From assembly GCF_009852415.1 (NCBI RefSeq), contig NZ_WOXS01000002.1:5558001-5622000 (forward strand): a stretch of 64,000 bases of DNA. Direction: 5' to 3'. Both the position numbers and the translations under genes were made by a program. Position 1 is the stretch's first letter; each line of letters begins with the position of its first letter. Below, one piece after another: positions 26,376 to 36,229 of this stretch. The notes below the pieces were generated by a model that worked only from the letters and a program-made list of their open reading frames with translations, searched no databases and was not told the origin of the DNA. Origin of the DNA: Streptomyces sp. Tu 3180 (lineage in GTDB: Bacteria; Actinomycetota; Actinomycetes; Streptomycetales; Streptomycetaceae).

Positions 26376-27530
26376 TCAACCTTCCTGAGGCTGCATGCTG
26401 GCGATGGTCTCGGCGAGCGGGAGGGGATCGAAATCGGCTGCCTGGGAAGGGAACCAGGAAAGACGCAGCCCGTTGGCAGCCACGGCGTCGCGCAGGCCCA
26501 TCGCCTGGAGGACGTGGCTGGGCGTGTAGGAGGCGCTGGTGCAGGCCGAGCCGGTGGCGATGGCGACCTGGTCTTTGAGGCGGACGATGAGTGCTTCGGC
26601 ATTCAGCTCATCGAAGCTGACGTTGAGGATGTGGGGGACGCTGTGCTCGGGGTCTCCGTTGAGGTGGAAGCGTGTCGTGCTGAGCGCAGCAAGGATCCGT
26701 TCGCGCATCGCCTTCGCCTCCCGCTCCCATGTCTCCCGGTTCTCGGCGAAGATCTTGGCGGCCTCGCACAGGCCCATGATCAATGGCACCGCGAGGGTGC
26801 CAGGGCGCAGTTTGCGCTCCTGCCCACCGCCGAACATGATCGGCTGCAGCGGCACCTTGTCCCATCCCCGCCGGCGGGTGATAAGAGCGCCGACGCCCTT
26901 CGGGGCGCCGATCTTGTGACCCGAGATGCTGATCAGGTCGATGGGCGCCATCAGGTCGGCGGGGACCTTGCCGTAGCCCTGAGCGGCGTCGACATGCAGA
27001 TAGGTGGGCGTGACGCGCAGCTTCTCGGCGAGTTCGGCGACCGGTTGGATGACGCCAGTTTCGTTGTTGACGTGCATCAGCGACACCACCAGGGTGTCCG
27101 GACGCAGCCGCTCCAGCACGGCGTCGGCGGAGATGCGGCCGTTGGAGCCGGGGGAGAGGAAGTCGACCTCAAAGCCACGGGTATCGCGTAGGTGCGTCAG
27201 CGGCTCCAATACCGCCTTGTGCTCGATGGCGGAGGTGATGATGTGCTTGCGACCCGTGAGCTCGCCGTGCGGCGCCAACCCGAGCAGAGCGATGTTGTTG
27301 GACTCCGTCGCCCCGCTGGTGAAGATCACTTCTTCCGTCTTGGCGCCCACGGTGCTGGCGATGAAGGAACGCGCCTGCTGCACCGCCTTCTTGGCGCGTG
27401 CACCGTACTCGTGAGTGCGGCTGCCGGCGTTGCCGAAGTCTTCGGTCATCCAGTGCAGCACCACCTCGGCAACCCGCGGTTCCACCCGTGTCGTCGCCGC
27501 CACATCCAGATACGCCACCACGGCGCTCAC
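26376..27530 (-). CDS. dndA: Cysteine desulfurase DndA
   Basis: 384 residues of the NifS/IscS fold. PLP lysine is K206 (SISGHKIGAPKG) and the persulfide Cys is C330 (ATGSACTSAS); TSGATESNN (about 71-79) contacts the cofactor. DndA mobilises sulfur from L-cysteine and assembles the iron-sulfur cluster of DndC in the phosphorothioation pathway. It is divergent from dndBCDE across a 245-bp control region, as in S. lividans. A GTG start with AGAGGCGG upstream is used. Confidence 0.96.
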   Translation of the reverse strand: MSAVVAYLDVAATTRVEPRVAEVVLHWMTEDFGNAGSRTHEYGARAKKAVQQARSFIASTVGAKTEEVIFTSGATESNNIALLGLAPHGELTGRKHIITSAIEHKAVLEPLTHLRDTRGFEVDFLSPGSNGRISADAVLERLRPDTLVVSLMHVNNETGVIQPVAELAEKLRVTPTYLHVDAAQGYGKVPADLMAPIDLISISGHKIGAPKGVGALITRRRGWDKVPLQPIMFGGGQERKLRPGTLAVPLIMGLCEAAKIFAENRETWEREAKAMRERILAALSTTRFHLNGDPEHSVPHILNVSFDELNAEALIVRLKDQVAIATGSACTSASYTPSHVLQAMGLRDAVAANGLRLSWFPSQAADFDPLPLAETIASMQPQEG

Positions 27531-27775
27531 CCGCCTCTTTGCACGCTTGCATAACGGTCGTACGTCAAGTGGTTAACGTACACGCTGGGACCGCAGCGCA
27601 CGAAGCCATCACCCCAGTACGTCAACATCGTCTTCGTGGCGCTTGTTCCTGTGTCGCTTCGCCGACTGCAGACGCATGGTCGAAGGAGTGGTACGTCATC
27701 TTGTGCACCTGGGTACGTCGAGACGAAAGCGACGTACGTTTCTCAGGACACGTACGCGCACGCTAGAGTGCACGG
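27531..27775. promoter_or_regulatory. dndA-dndB divergent control region with repeated GTACGTC boxes
   Basis: GTACGTC occurs at 27560-27566, 27617-27623, 27691-27697 and 27713-27719, and its inverse GACGTAC at 27731-27737. Two sites fit TACG-N12-CGTA exactly: 27561-27580 near dndA and 27735-27754 just before dndB. DndB proteins are known to repress dnd transcription through such TACG/CGTA palindromes (Salmonella spacing recalled as N10). A TAGAGT at 27764-27769 is a candidate -10 for dndB, placing the start of the RNA at or next to the GTG, so the dndB message may be leaderless. Confidence 0.7.
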
Positions 27776-28915
27776 GTGCAGACTGAAGCGGCGAGCAAAG
27801 CTGCGGGGCGGGCTGTCTCGCGAGCGTCTGATGGCTTTGAGTACACCTTCCCTGCGATCCGAGGGGTGCAGGCGGGGCGGGAGTTTTATGCGTCGATGTG
27901 CCCGCTGCGGCTCATCCCGAAGATCTTCCTCTTCGACGAAGAAGATCTCTCCGCCGAACTGAGAGCCCAGCGCGTCCTGAACAAGGGACGCCTGCCGGCG
28001 CTCGCCCGCTACATCCTGGACAACCCCGAGGACTATGTCTTCAGCGCCCTGACCGCCTCCGTGGACGGGGACATGGTCTTCGAAAGCCAGGGAGCCCAAG
28101 GAGCCGCGCACCGTACCGGGCAGCTGCGCATCCCAATGGACGCACGCTTCCTCATCAACGACGGGCAGCATCGCCGCGCCGCCATCGAGCTGGCGTTGAA
28201 GGAAAACCCCGACCTGGGGGACGAGACCATCGCTGTGGTCTTCTTCCACGACACGGGACTCGCGCGCTCTCAGCAGATGTTCGCCGACCTCAACCGGCAC
28301 GCCGTCCGTCCGGCGCGCTCGATCGGTGTCCTGTACGACCACCGGGACGTCAACGCACAGATCACCCGGACCCTCACCGAACGCTCGGCCATCTTCAAAG
28401 GCTTTGTGGAGATGGAAAAAAGCACCCTGTCCGCCCGCTCCCGCAAGCTGTTCACCCTCAGCGCCTTGTACTTCGGCAACCAATCCCTGCTTCAAGGCCT
28501 CGAGCTGAAGCAGGACGAGGCGACTGGGCTGGCGCAGTCGTTCTGGGAGGCCATGGACGCGGCGCTGCCAGAATGGGCGATGGTGCGTGACAAGCAGCTG
28601 TCCGCGCAAGAGATGCGCCGGGACTTCATTCACAGTCACGGCATCGCCCTGCATGCGCTGGGCCGTATCGGCAACTCGCTGCTACGAGAGTCCACCAAGG
28701 CGACTGTGTGGAAGAAGCGTCTGGTTCCGTTGAAGCACGTGGACTGGAGCCGGGCCAACACCGACTGGGAGGGGCGCGCCATCGTCGGCGGCCGCGTCTC
28801 CAAAAGCCACCAAAACGTGACACTTACCGTTAATTACCTGCGTAAGCATCTGGGCCTGGAGCTGAGCCCGGAAGAACAACGCGTGGAAGACGCATACCTG
28901 CGAGGCGAGGCATGA
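27776..28915 (+). CDS. dndB: DNA phosphorothioation regulator DndB
   Basis: 379 residues from a GTG with no ribosome site. The family signature DGQHR is at 129-133 (INDGQHRRAAI), in a ParB-like fold; FADLNRHAVRP follows. DndB is not needed for sulfur insertion but binds the dnd promoter and tunes modification level. Stop and the dndC start overlap by 4 bp (ATGA). The boxes in the upstream region are the likely operator. Confidence 0.95.
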   Translation: MQTEAASKAAGRAVSRASDGFEYTFPAIRGVQAGREFYASMCPLRLIPKIFLFDEEDLSAELRAQRVLNKGRLPALARYILDNPEDYVFSALTASVDGDMVFESQGAQGAAHRTGQLRIPMDARFLINDGQHRRAAIELALKENPDLGDETIAVVFFHDTGLARSQQMFADLNRHAVRPARSIGVLYDHRDVNAQITRTLTERSAIFKGFVEMEKSTLSARSRKLFTLSALYFGNQSLLQGLELKQDEATGLAQSFWEAMDAALPEWAMVRDKQLSAQEMRRDFIHSHGIALHALGRIGNSLLRESTKATVWKKRLVPLKHVDWSRANTDWEGRAIVGGRVSKSHQNVTLTVNYLRKHLGLELSPEEQRVEDAYLRGEA

Positions 28916-30492
28916 CCACCATCCCCCTCAACCTCGGGCTCACCCCCGTACGCCGTAAGCCCTTTAACGGGCGTTCGCTGGACGAGGTCGTCACCGAGCT
29001 CACCGAGGAGATCCGCGAGCTCTACACCGCCGACCAGGTGCCCTGGGTCATCGGCTACAGCGGCGGCAAGGACTCCACCGCCGTCCTGCAACTGGTGTGG
29101 ATGGCCCTCGCAGACCTGCCCGCCGAGCAACGCACCAAGACCGTGCACGTCATCTCCACCGACACCCTCGTGGAGAACCCCGTCGTCGCCGCCTGGGTCT
29201 CCGCCTCGCTGGGCACCATGCAGGATGCGGCACAGGCGCAGAACCTGCCGATCGAGCCGCACCGCCTCACGCCGGAGATAAAGGACACCTTCTGGGTGAA
29301 CCTGATCGGCCGCGGCTATCCGGCCCCGCGCCCGAAGTTCCGCTGGTGCACCGAACGACTGAAAATCAAACCGTCGAACACCTTCATCCGCAGCGTGGTG
29401 GCTGCCCACGGCGAAGCGATCATGGTGCTGGGTATCCGCAAAGCAGAAAGCCAAGCCCGCGCCCGCGCCATGGAAAAGCACGAGAAGCGACGCGTACGCG
29501 ACCGCCTCTCACCCAACGCCAACCTCCCCAACTCCCTCGTCTACAGCCCCGTCGAGGACTGGACCAACGACGATGTGTGGGAGTTCCTGATGCAGAAGCC
29601 CAACCCCTGGGGCTACAACAATCAGGACCTGCTCACCATGTACCAGGGAGCCTCCGGGGACGGCGAATGCCCCCTCGTGGTCGACTCCACCACCCCCTCC
29701 TGCGGCTCCAGTCGCTTCGGCTGCTGGACCTGCACCCTCGTCGAGCAGGACAAGTCCATGTCCGCCATGATCCAGAACGACGAGGAAAAGGAGTGGATGC
29801 TCCCCCTGCTGGATCTGCGCAACAAGCTCGATGCACCCTTCGGCTACTACCAGGAGGGCGACCCCGACCTCCCGCCCGGCCGCAAGGCACCCTTCCCGCG
29901 CCCGGACAAGCCGGCCCGTGACTTCCGCCGGATGAACGGCAAGGTGATGCTGTTCAACGACGGCGCCATCCACGGCCCTTATCTGCAGTCCTACCGCGAA
30001 GAGTGGCTCAAGGAGCTGCTCCAGGCGCAAACATGGATCCGTGCCCACGCCCCCGAGCACGTGCAGAACATCGAACTCATCACGCTCGACGAACTCCATG
30101 AGATCCGCCGGATCTGGGTGTTCGACAAGCATGAGGTCGAGGACAGCCTGCCGCAGATCTACCAGGACGCCACCGGCGAGCCGTTCCCGGGCGGTCCGCT
30201 GGATGAGCAGCTTGTCATGGGCTCCGACGAGATGGATGTCCTCAAGCAGGTCTGCGACGGCGACGACCTGCACTACAACATGGTCCGCGAACTCCTTGCC
30301 GTCGAGCGGAAGTACCGCACCATGGCTCGCCGGTCCGGCCTCTTCCAGGCACTTGAGCAAGCCGTGCAAAAGGGCTACTACGACAACCACGAAGACGCCG
30401 TGGAATTCGCTACGCGCAAGAAAAAGTGGCGTGACGACATCGCCGAGAACCTGACCTTCGACGACGAAAACGAACTCGATGCTCCTGCGTAA
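28912..30492 (+). CDS. dndC: DndC, PP-loop ATPase of DNA phosphorothioation
   Basis: 526 residues. The ATP pyrophosphatase loop SGGKDST is at 50-56, as in PAPS reductases. Cysteines at 146, 253, 264, 271 and 274 (CPLVVDSTTPSC, CWTC) supply the 4Fe-4S ligands. DndC adenylates or otherwise activates the DNA phosphate for sulfur attack, working with DndD and DndE. It overlaps dndB by 4 bp and dndD by 14 bp. Confidence 0.96.
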   Translation: MTTIPLNLGLTPVRRKPFNGRSLDEVVTELTEEIRELYTADQVPWVIGYSGGKDSTAVLQLVWMALADLPAEQRTKTVHVISTDTLVENPVVAAWVSASLGTMQDAAQAQNLPIEPHRLTPEIKDTFWVNLIGRGYPAPRPKFRWCTERLKIKPSNTFIRSVVAAHGEAIMVLGIRKAESQARARAMEKHEKRRVRDRLSPNANLPNSLVYSPVEDWTNDDVWEFLMQKPNPWGYNNQDLLTMYQGASGDGECPLVVDSTTPSCGSSRFGCWTCTLVEQDKSMSAMIQNDEEKEWMLPLLDLRNKLDAPFGYYQEGDPDLPPGRKAPFPRPDKPARDFRRMNGKVMLFNDGAIHGPYLQSYREEWLKELLQAQTWIRAHAPEHVQNIELITLDELHEIRRIWVFDKHEVEDSLPQIYQDATGEPFPGGPLDEQLVMGSDEMDVLKQVCDGDDLHYNMVRELLAVERKYRTMARRSGLFQALEQAVQKGYYDNHEDAVEFATRKKKWRDDIAENLTFDDENELDAPA

Positions 30493-32506
30493 GATCACCC
30501 TCGAAGAATTCGGGGCCTACCGCGGCAAGCAGTCTCTCGACCTTACCCCCAAGAAGAACAAGCCGATCATCCTGATCGGCGGGTTGAACGGGTGCGGCAA
30601 GACGACTCTGCTCGACGCCATCCAGCTGGCACTCTACGGGAACCGCGCCCGCTGCAGCGGCCGCGGCACCAAGGCTTACGACGCCTACCTGCGCGAAAGC
30701 ATCAACCGCAAGGCCGACCCCACCCGCGGCTCTGCCATCACTCTCGAGTTCACCGTCATGACCGGCGGGCACGAGCACTACTACCGCGTCGTCCGCAGCT
30801 GGCACATCAGCGGCAAAACCCTCAAAGAATTCCTCAACGTCTACGTCGACGACACCTACGGCGCACGCGCAAAGACGCAGCGCGACGTCACGCCCGAAGG
30901 CAAGTTCAATCGGCTGTTGAGCGAGGGCTGGGCTGACCACGTCGAATCCCTCCTCCCCTTGGAGATCGCCTCCCTGGCCTTCTTCGACGGTGAGAAAATC
31001 GAATCACTGGCCGACCCCGAACGGGCCGCCTCCGTCATCGAGTCCGCCGTCCACTCCCTCCTGGGCGTGAGCACCGTCCAGCAGCTGCGCAACGACCTGC
31101 TGGCCCTGCAGCGTCGCCAGAAGCTCTCCGACGAAGAACAGCATCTGCTGGACAACATTCGGGCCCAGGAAGTCGAACGCGAGGCGGTGGTCTCCCAGTA
31201 CGACATCGCCCATCAGGAACTCGCCCACTCCCGCACCGAGCTCGGTAAGGCGCAGCGCAAGCTAGACAGTCTGGAAAAGGCGTTCGCCGACGAGGGCGGC
31301 GACCTGTTCACTAGGCGCATCGAGCTGGAGAACAACAAGAAGCAGACCGCCGCCCGGCTGGCCCAGGTGCGCGGCGAGCTGATCCAGCTTGCCGCGGGCC
31401 CGCTACCCCTGCTGATGGCTCAACCGCTCCTGCAGGACGTGCGCAGGCAGGCCGAAATGGAGCAGGAAGCCCAGCAATCGGCACAGGTTCTGCAGGTACT
31501 CGAAGCGCGCGACCAGTGGTTGCTGGATCTGGTGCCCGACACCGTCCGCGCCGATGTGCTCAAGCAACTGGACGCCGACCGCGCCGAGCGTGCCGACAAG
31601 ACGCAGCTGCCGGTGGACCTACGTCTGCCGCACGACGCACTAGCCCAGCTCACCGTCTTGAACGAACTCCTGCAGCGGGACCAGGAGCGCTCCCAGCAAC
31701 TACTGCACAGCGCCGCAGAACTGACAGAACAACTCGACCAACTGGACCGGCAGCTCGCCGGCGTCCCAGCCCAGGACAAGGTCCAAGCCCTGCAAGTCGC
31801 CCGGGACGAGCAGATCGTGGAAGTCGCCCGAAACCAAGCCGCCTGCGACCGCGCCATGGCCAAGCTGGAGGACCTCAAGCGTCGCCGCGAGCACGTCACC
31901 ACCCTGCTCGAACGGGCCCACAAGGAGTTCGTCCGCACCAAGGTCAAGGCAGAAGAAGTCGAGCGGATTATCAAATACTCCGAAAAGGCCCGCGACACTC
32001 TCGAACGCTTCGGCTCCGCACTCCTCAAGCGGCACATCAGCCGACTCGAAGTGGCCGTCCTGCAGAGCTTCAAGGTTCTCATGCGCAAGCAAGGACTCGT
32101 GCACGATCTGCGCATCGACACCGACAAGTTCACCCTCACCCTCGCCGATGCCGAAGGGGAGCCTATCGACCCCGCGCGCCTGAGCGCTGGCGAGCGCCAG
32201 CTCCTGGCCGTCTCCCTGCTGTGGGGCCTGATGCGGGTCGCTGGCAACCGCCTGCCCAGCGTTATCGACACCCCGTTGGGCCGCCTCGACAGTCGTCATC
32301 GCGAGCACCTCGTCGACCGCTACTTTCCCAACGCCAGCGACCAGGTCCTCCTGCTGTCCACCGACGAGGAGATCGACGAGTACCTGCTGGGTCGCTTGAA
32401 GAAGTCCGTCGCCCAGACCTACACCCTCGTCCACGACGACACTGAGTTCACCACCGCTGTCGTCGAAGGCTACTGGTGGAACGCAGGAGCACAGCATGCC
32501 GGTTGA
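30479..32506 (+). CDS. dndD: DndD, SMC-like ATPase of DNA phosphorothioation
   Basis: 675 residues. Walker A GLNGCGKTT is at 35-43; residues about 230-510 are coiled coil; the C-terminal part has the ABC signature SAGERQLLAVSL and Walker B PSVIDTPLGRLD. DndD resembles Rad50/SMC proteins, has ATPase activity, and is thought to open or nick-sense DNA for sulfur insertion. The start lies inside dndC and the stop inside dndE, giving full translational coupling. No C-x-x-C hook is seen, unlike the paralogue at 38562. Confidence 0.96.
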   Translation: MLLRKITLEEFGAYRGKQSLDLTPKKNKPIILIGGLNGCGKTTLLDAIQLALYGNRARCSGRGTKAYDAYLRESINRKADPTRGSAITLEFTVMTGGHEHYYRVVRSWHISGKTLKEFLNVYVDDTYGARAKTQRDVTPEGKFNRLLSEGWADHVESLLPLEIASLAFFDGEKIESLADPERAASVIESAVHSLLGVSTVQQLRNDLLALQRRQKLSDEEQHLLDNIRAQEVEREAVVSQYDIAHQELAHSRTELGKAQRKLDSLEKAFADEGGDLFTRRIELENNKKQTAARLAQVRGELIQLAAGPLPLLMAQPLLQDVRRQAEMEQEAQQSAQVLQVLEARDQWLLDLVPDTVRADVLKQLDADRAERADKTQLPVDLRLPHDALAQLTVLNELLQRDQERSQQLLHSAAELTEQLDQLDRQLAGVPAQDKVQALQVARDEQIVEVARNQAACDRAMAKLEDLKRRREHVTTLLERAHKEFVRTKVKAEEVERIIKYSEKARDTLERFGSALLKRHISRLEVAVLQSFKVLMRKQGLVHDLRIDTDKFTLTLADAEGEPIDPARLSAGERQLLAVSLLWGLMRVAGNRLPSVIDTPLGRLDSRHREHLVDRYFPNASDQVLLLSTDEEIDEYLLGRLKKSVAQTYTLVHDDTEFTTAVVEGYWWNAGAQHAG

Positions 32507-32876
32507 CAACGTCCGCCTGTCCCAACCAGCTAAGGACCGGCTGGTTTACCTCAAGCGCACCACCGGCATCACCCAGTGGAACGTACTGTGCCGCTGGGCG
32601 TTGCTGCTGTCCCTCAAAGACCCCTCGACTCCGCTGGTCAAGGATATCGTCACCGACTCCAACGTGGAGATGACCTGGAAGACCTTCGCCGGCCAGCACG
32701 GTGATGTCTATCTGGCCCTGCTCAAGCAGCGATGCGCGGCGATTGGGCAGGAAGTCTCCGATGAGAACGTCGCTCGCATGCTGACCGTGCACCTGCACCG
32801 CGGCATCGGATATCTGGGCGCGGACAAGGCGATGGCCACCATCGAAGGAATGATCGGCTCCGTCGTGCCCTCCTGA
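32496..32876 (+). CDS. dndE: DndE, DNA-binding component of phosphorothioation
   Basis: 126 residues, RLSQPAKDRLVYLKRTTGITQWNVLCRWAL near the N-terminus being the family hallmark. DndE is a small tetrameric protein that binds nicked DNA through surface lysines and completes the DndCDE modification complex. The ORF overlaps dndD by 11 bp. It is the last gene of dndBCDE; no obvious terminator hairpin follows within 30 bp. Confidence 0.94.
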   Translation: MPVDNVRLSQPAKDRLVYLKRTTGITQWNVLCRWALLLSLKDPSTPLVKDIVTDSNVEMTWKTFAGQHGDVYLALLKQRCAAIGQEVSDENVARMLTVHLHRGIGYLGADKAMATIEGMIGSVVPS

Positions 32877-34180
32877 CGTTCCTTTCTCCGAGCGACTACC
32901 GAGGGCACACATTCGCCCGCCCTGGCACCCCCCACCCGTCCGCCAAGACAAGACACACCCTTCCCCCTTCTGTCGGGCATGCAAGCCCTCGTGTGCCCGA
33001 CAATTTCATGTACGAAGCACCGCACGTTCCCCGCAGCCTCCACGCCATCCCTGCGCCCTGCGCAGTCACCGCGGGGGAAGCCTTGCACGAGTCATGGACA
33101 CGGCTGCGACGCCACCGAGACCGCTCTGCTTCGCCGTGAGCATGCTCCAGTCGGCAGCTCACGCAGGCGGCCAAGCTTCCACGTCAATACCGGGCGCTTA
33201 GCTCCTTTCCGGGCCCCCGAGCGCGACGTCGGCTCCCTACAGGCAACGAGGGGGTGTGCGCACAGGACGCTCCGTTCCGTGCCACCAGTTGGCCCGCAGA
33301 AGCCATCCATGCGACGGGACGGCGGCAGCCCCTCACGCAGAACATGACGGTATGCCATGCTTTGGAAACGTATGTCATTGAGGGCGATCCAGCCGCGAGC
33401 CGTTCACACCACCAAGCGCCAGGTGTGCAGCAAGCCTCCGAGGGGGATAGCGGTTGAATCGTGATACATCGAAGAGAAGACGCCTACCTGCCGTTCCGCT
33501 ACGATGCCGGGCGGAAAGTGGACGCCCCCACCGCCACGTTCCGCTTGCCGAGACGCAAAGTACGAGGCAGAGCGTGGCAGCGCCCGCACTGGCTCGTCGC
33601 ACCGTGACGATGCGTCGCCTTCGGTGATTGGCACGCGCGAAAGGGCAGGACTCAACTCTCCATGCTGCAGGACCTTCTGCACCGCACACGATCGGTTCAG
33701 GCCGCCGAGGGAATGTGCGCGCCGACTACCGCACACTCTGTACCCGGTGATGACGGCGGCCCTATAGGGGCGGCACTGGCCGGCCAGCAGGGCGCCCTCA
33801 GATTGTGCGCTGCCTCGCGGGTGTGGTCTGGCCTCCGCCTGTGCTGCAGCAACCCCGCTGCCCATCCCCAGCTTCGAACGCGGCCGGCACATGATGGGGA
33901 GGTGCGGCAAGTACGGTCGACCTCCATCGCACTTACGCCGTTGCCCCGAAGCAGGCGACAACCCACCCCGCATACTCGGGCCGACCGGGGGCTGGCCCTT
34001 GCCCCGTTGAGGGGCTCGGCGATGTAACGGACTATCGGGGGCGGGGGGTTTGCCGGATGCGAAGCCGCGAGACATACCGCTGGGTCATCAATGAAGGCCG
34101 GCTTCTCGGGCCGCTGCCCTTCTGTACGGGTGAAATACACATCCGATATGGTAGTGAAGTAACCATGGTGGGAGCATAAA
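32877..34180. other. 1.3-kb stretch without a supportable gene
   Basis: Between dndE and the second defence operon. Several open frames exist on both strands (the longest about 220 codons on the minus strand at 33404-34075), but they overlap one another, lack ribosome sites and show no domain. The base composition is lower in GC than coding DNA around it. The last 60 bp must hold the promoter of the next operon (TATGGT at 34147-34152 is a possible -10). Decayed coding DNA or an unrecognised RNA are both possible. Confidence 0.45.
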
Positions 34181-36229
34181 GTGTCAGCATCCTCAATGGA
34201 GTCGTCGGAGCATGTTGACACGTGGATTGATGTTTTCCCGTGGGTCGAATATCTCAACGCCCCAGACCTTATCGACCTTCAACGACTCGGGGGACCTGCT
34301 CAGTGGTGGGGTAAGGAAAGTCCGGCGCAGACGGCCATGAGACGGGCTTCCATGGAAGAAGTCTTTGACCTGCTCAGCGGTATTCTGCTGTCGAGCGGGA
34401 ACCTCGTGGACGAAGACTGCGCAATACTCTTTCCGGCTTTGCATGCCACCACTGTCATCGAAGACCTCGATATGAAAAACGGTGCTACTGCAGCATTGGC
34501 GGAGTTCGGAATTCTTGAGCTAGATGATTTGCGGGGCATGACACCGCATCATCTCAGTTTGCACCTTCCCCTGACACGGGGTGAGGTGGCCACCTTCTTG
34601 AGTGCTGTAATGCGTGCGGTCGCCCTGCCGGACGAGACCTTGCACGCTGTAGCGGTAACACAGTGGTTCAGTGAGCTGGACAGCGAAGAACAAAGCATCC
34701 TGCTCTTGCAGCGATGTGCCCCAAAACGCCAGGAATTGTCCACGCTGGCGATGCAGCACCACATGCCTTTGGAACGCTTGCAGGAACTCTGTGACGAGCT
34801 ATCCCATCGCCTCAACGCTGCCATGGCCACATCCCCTGCTTTGCGGGCAGCCGTGGCGGATTTCGACCATGTCACCCATGCGCCGACACCTTTGGCGCAG
34901 CTCCAGCACCGGCGTCCGTGGCTAGGCGGCTTTTTGCCGGGCAGTGATGTGAGTTTTATGTCGCTGCTGTCCTCCCTGCGTCACGTCGAAGTGCAGGAAC
35001 AATGGATATGCCGCCCCTCTGTGCGCGAGCAAGTGCAAAAAACTCTGAGCATCCTTAGTTTTGAAGAGGATGAGGTTATGGCGCTTCCCGTTGCTCGGAG
35101 GCTATTGAGTCAACAGGGATGGGTTGCAGCATACATTGATTCCTGGCTCGATTTTTGCGGAATTTCTTCCCGATCGGGTCAGCTGCACTTCAGTGGCATG
35201 TCCACCCCCGAACTCGATGATCTTTCGCGACAGGATGCCCAGCCGGCACCAATCAATCGCCCGCCTGCGAAGAATCTCGACGGTGCGCCACAGTCGGGCA
35301 TGCACGATCACGACATGGATTCGGAGTCGCCTTCTTCGGCTGGTGGCACACCAGACCAGGCAGATGCCATCGCTATTCGCGCATGGGCACGCAGCAACGG
35401 ATTTGCCATAGGAGAGCGTGGACGTATTTCGCGAGTTGTTCAAGAAGCCTATGCTGCGGCACTCGGCGACACGTCGCATGCTGCCTCCCCGCGAGAAGCG
35501 CCACCACTGTCTCTCACCCGTGATGATCCCTCCGGCTCGCCGGATAGCGCGCTTGCCGAGGAGTTCGCGACGCTCGCTGCTCTGATGAACCCCGATGAGC
35601 AGGGCATAACATTCGGTTCTCTCTTGCGGCTCGGAGAAGAACTACCGCCGCAGGCGCAGAACATCGTCCATCGCATCCTGAACGCCACCCTGGGGGAAAG
35701 CGGCTGGATTGTAGACAGAGAGGAAGTTACACAGGCTAGCGCGGGTGCCCCTGTCTGGAAAACACTTAAGCAGCGCGCTCGGGAGGTACTCCAGGAAGCG
35801 GATCATCCGCTTTCAATCGGCGAACTCGCCTCACGCATGGGCGACATCGTAAATGAGCGGTATTTGAAGGCGCAGATTGCCGCTGACCTGCGTTTCACGC
35901 GCAGCGATATTGACGCCTGGGCGCTGACAGAATGGCAATTGCGCCCTTACACCAGCGTGCGTGAACTAGTGGAAGAAGAAGTCGATAAGGCGGGCGGCAG
36001 TATAGAAAGTGCCGAGCTCGTGAAGGTATTGACGCAAGCTTTTTCCATCAAAGAATCCACCCTGCGACAGGTAATCTCCTCTGCACCTTTCACTGCTCGC
36101 GGGGGACGAGTGCAACGCCTCACCGACCTTGAGAGCGGGAGGGGCCAAGGCGACACGCATCGGGCCGACGAGCCCGCCGATAACACTGCGGGTGTTCAGC
36201 TCGCCCGGGATCTCGGATTGGACTTCTAG
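34181..36229 (+). CDS. Multi-HTH DNA-binding protein with Lsr2-like segment, first gene of second defence operon
   Basis: 682 residues from a GTG with GGGAG upstream. About 160-215 looks like sigma region 4 (WFSELDSEEQSILLLQRC). About 397-428 matches the C-terminal DNA-binding domain of Lsr2 (IRAWARSNGFAIGERGRIS). About 526-590 is a winged helix of the HARE/restriction-associated type (REVLQEADHPLSIGELASRMG), with another helical domain after it. No nuclease or ATPase motif is visible. The stop overlaps the helicase start by 1 bp (TAGTG). It probably supplies target recognition or control for the operon. Codon use is more A/T-rich than its neighbours. I do not recognise a named family. Confidence 0.75.
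   Translation: MSASSMESSEHVDTWIDVFPWVEYLNAPDLIDLQRLGGPAQWWGKESPAQTAMRRASMEEVFDLLSGILLSSGNLVDEDCAILFPALHATTVIEDLDMKNGATAALAEFGILELDDLRGMTPHHLSLHLPLTRGEVATFLSAVMRAVALPDETLHAVAVTQWFSELDSEEQSILLLQRCAPKRQELSTLAMQHHMPLERLQELCDELSHRLNAAMATSPALRAAVADFDHVTHAPTPLAQLQHRRPWLGGFLPGSDVSFMSLLSSLRHVEVQEQWICRPSVREQVQKTLSILSFEEDEVMALPVARRLLSQQGWVAAYIDSWLDFCGISSRSGQLHFSGMSTPELDDLSRQDAQPAPINRPPAKNLDGAPQSGMHDHDMDSESPSSAGGTPDQADAIAIRAWARSNGFAIGERGRISRVVQEAYAAALGDTSHAASPREAPPLSLTRDDPSGSPDSALAEEFATLAALMNPDEQGITFGSLLRLGEELPPQAQNIVHRILNATLGESGWIVDREEVTQASAGAPVWKTLKQRAREVLQEADHPLSIGELASRMGDIVNERYLKAQIAADLRFTRSDIDAWALTEWQLRPYTSVRELVEEEVDKAGGSIESAELVKVLTQAFSIKESTLRQVISSAPFTARGGRVQRLTDLESGRGQGDTHRADEPADNTAGVQLARDLGLDF

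Noticed and set aside
33404..34075. Minus-strand frame of 223 codons before the second defence operon
   Set aside because: No ribosome site, no domain, overlapped by equally long frames in other phases. Kept only as part of a gene-free stretch.
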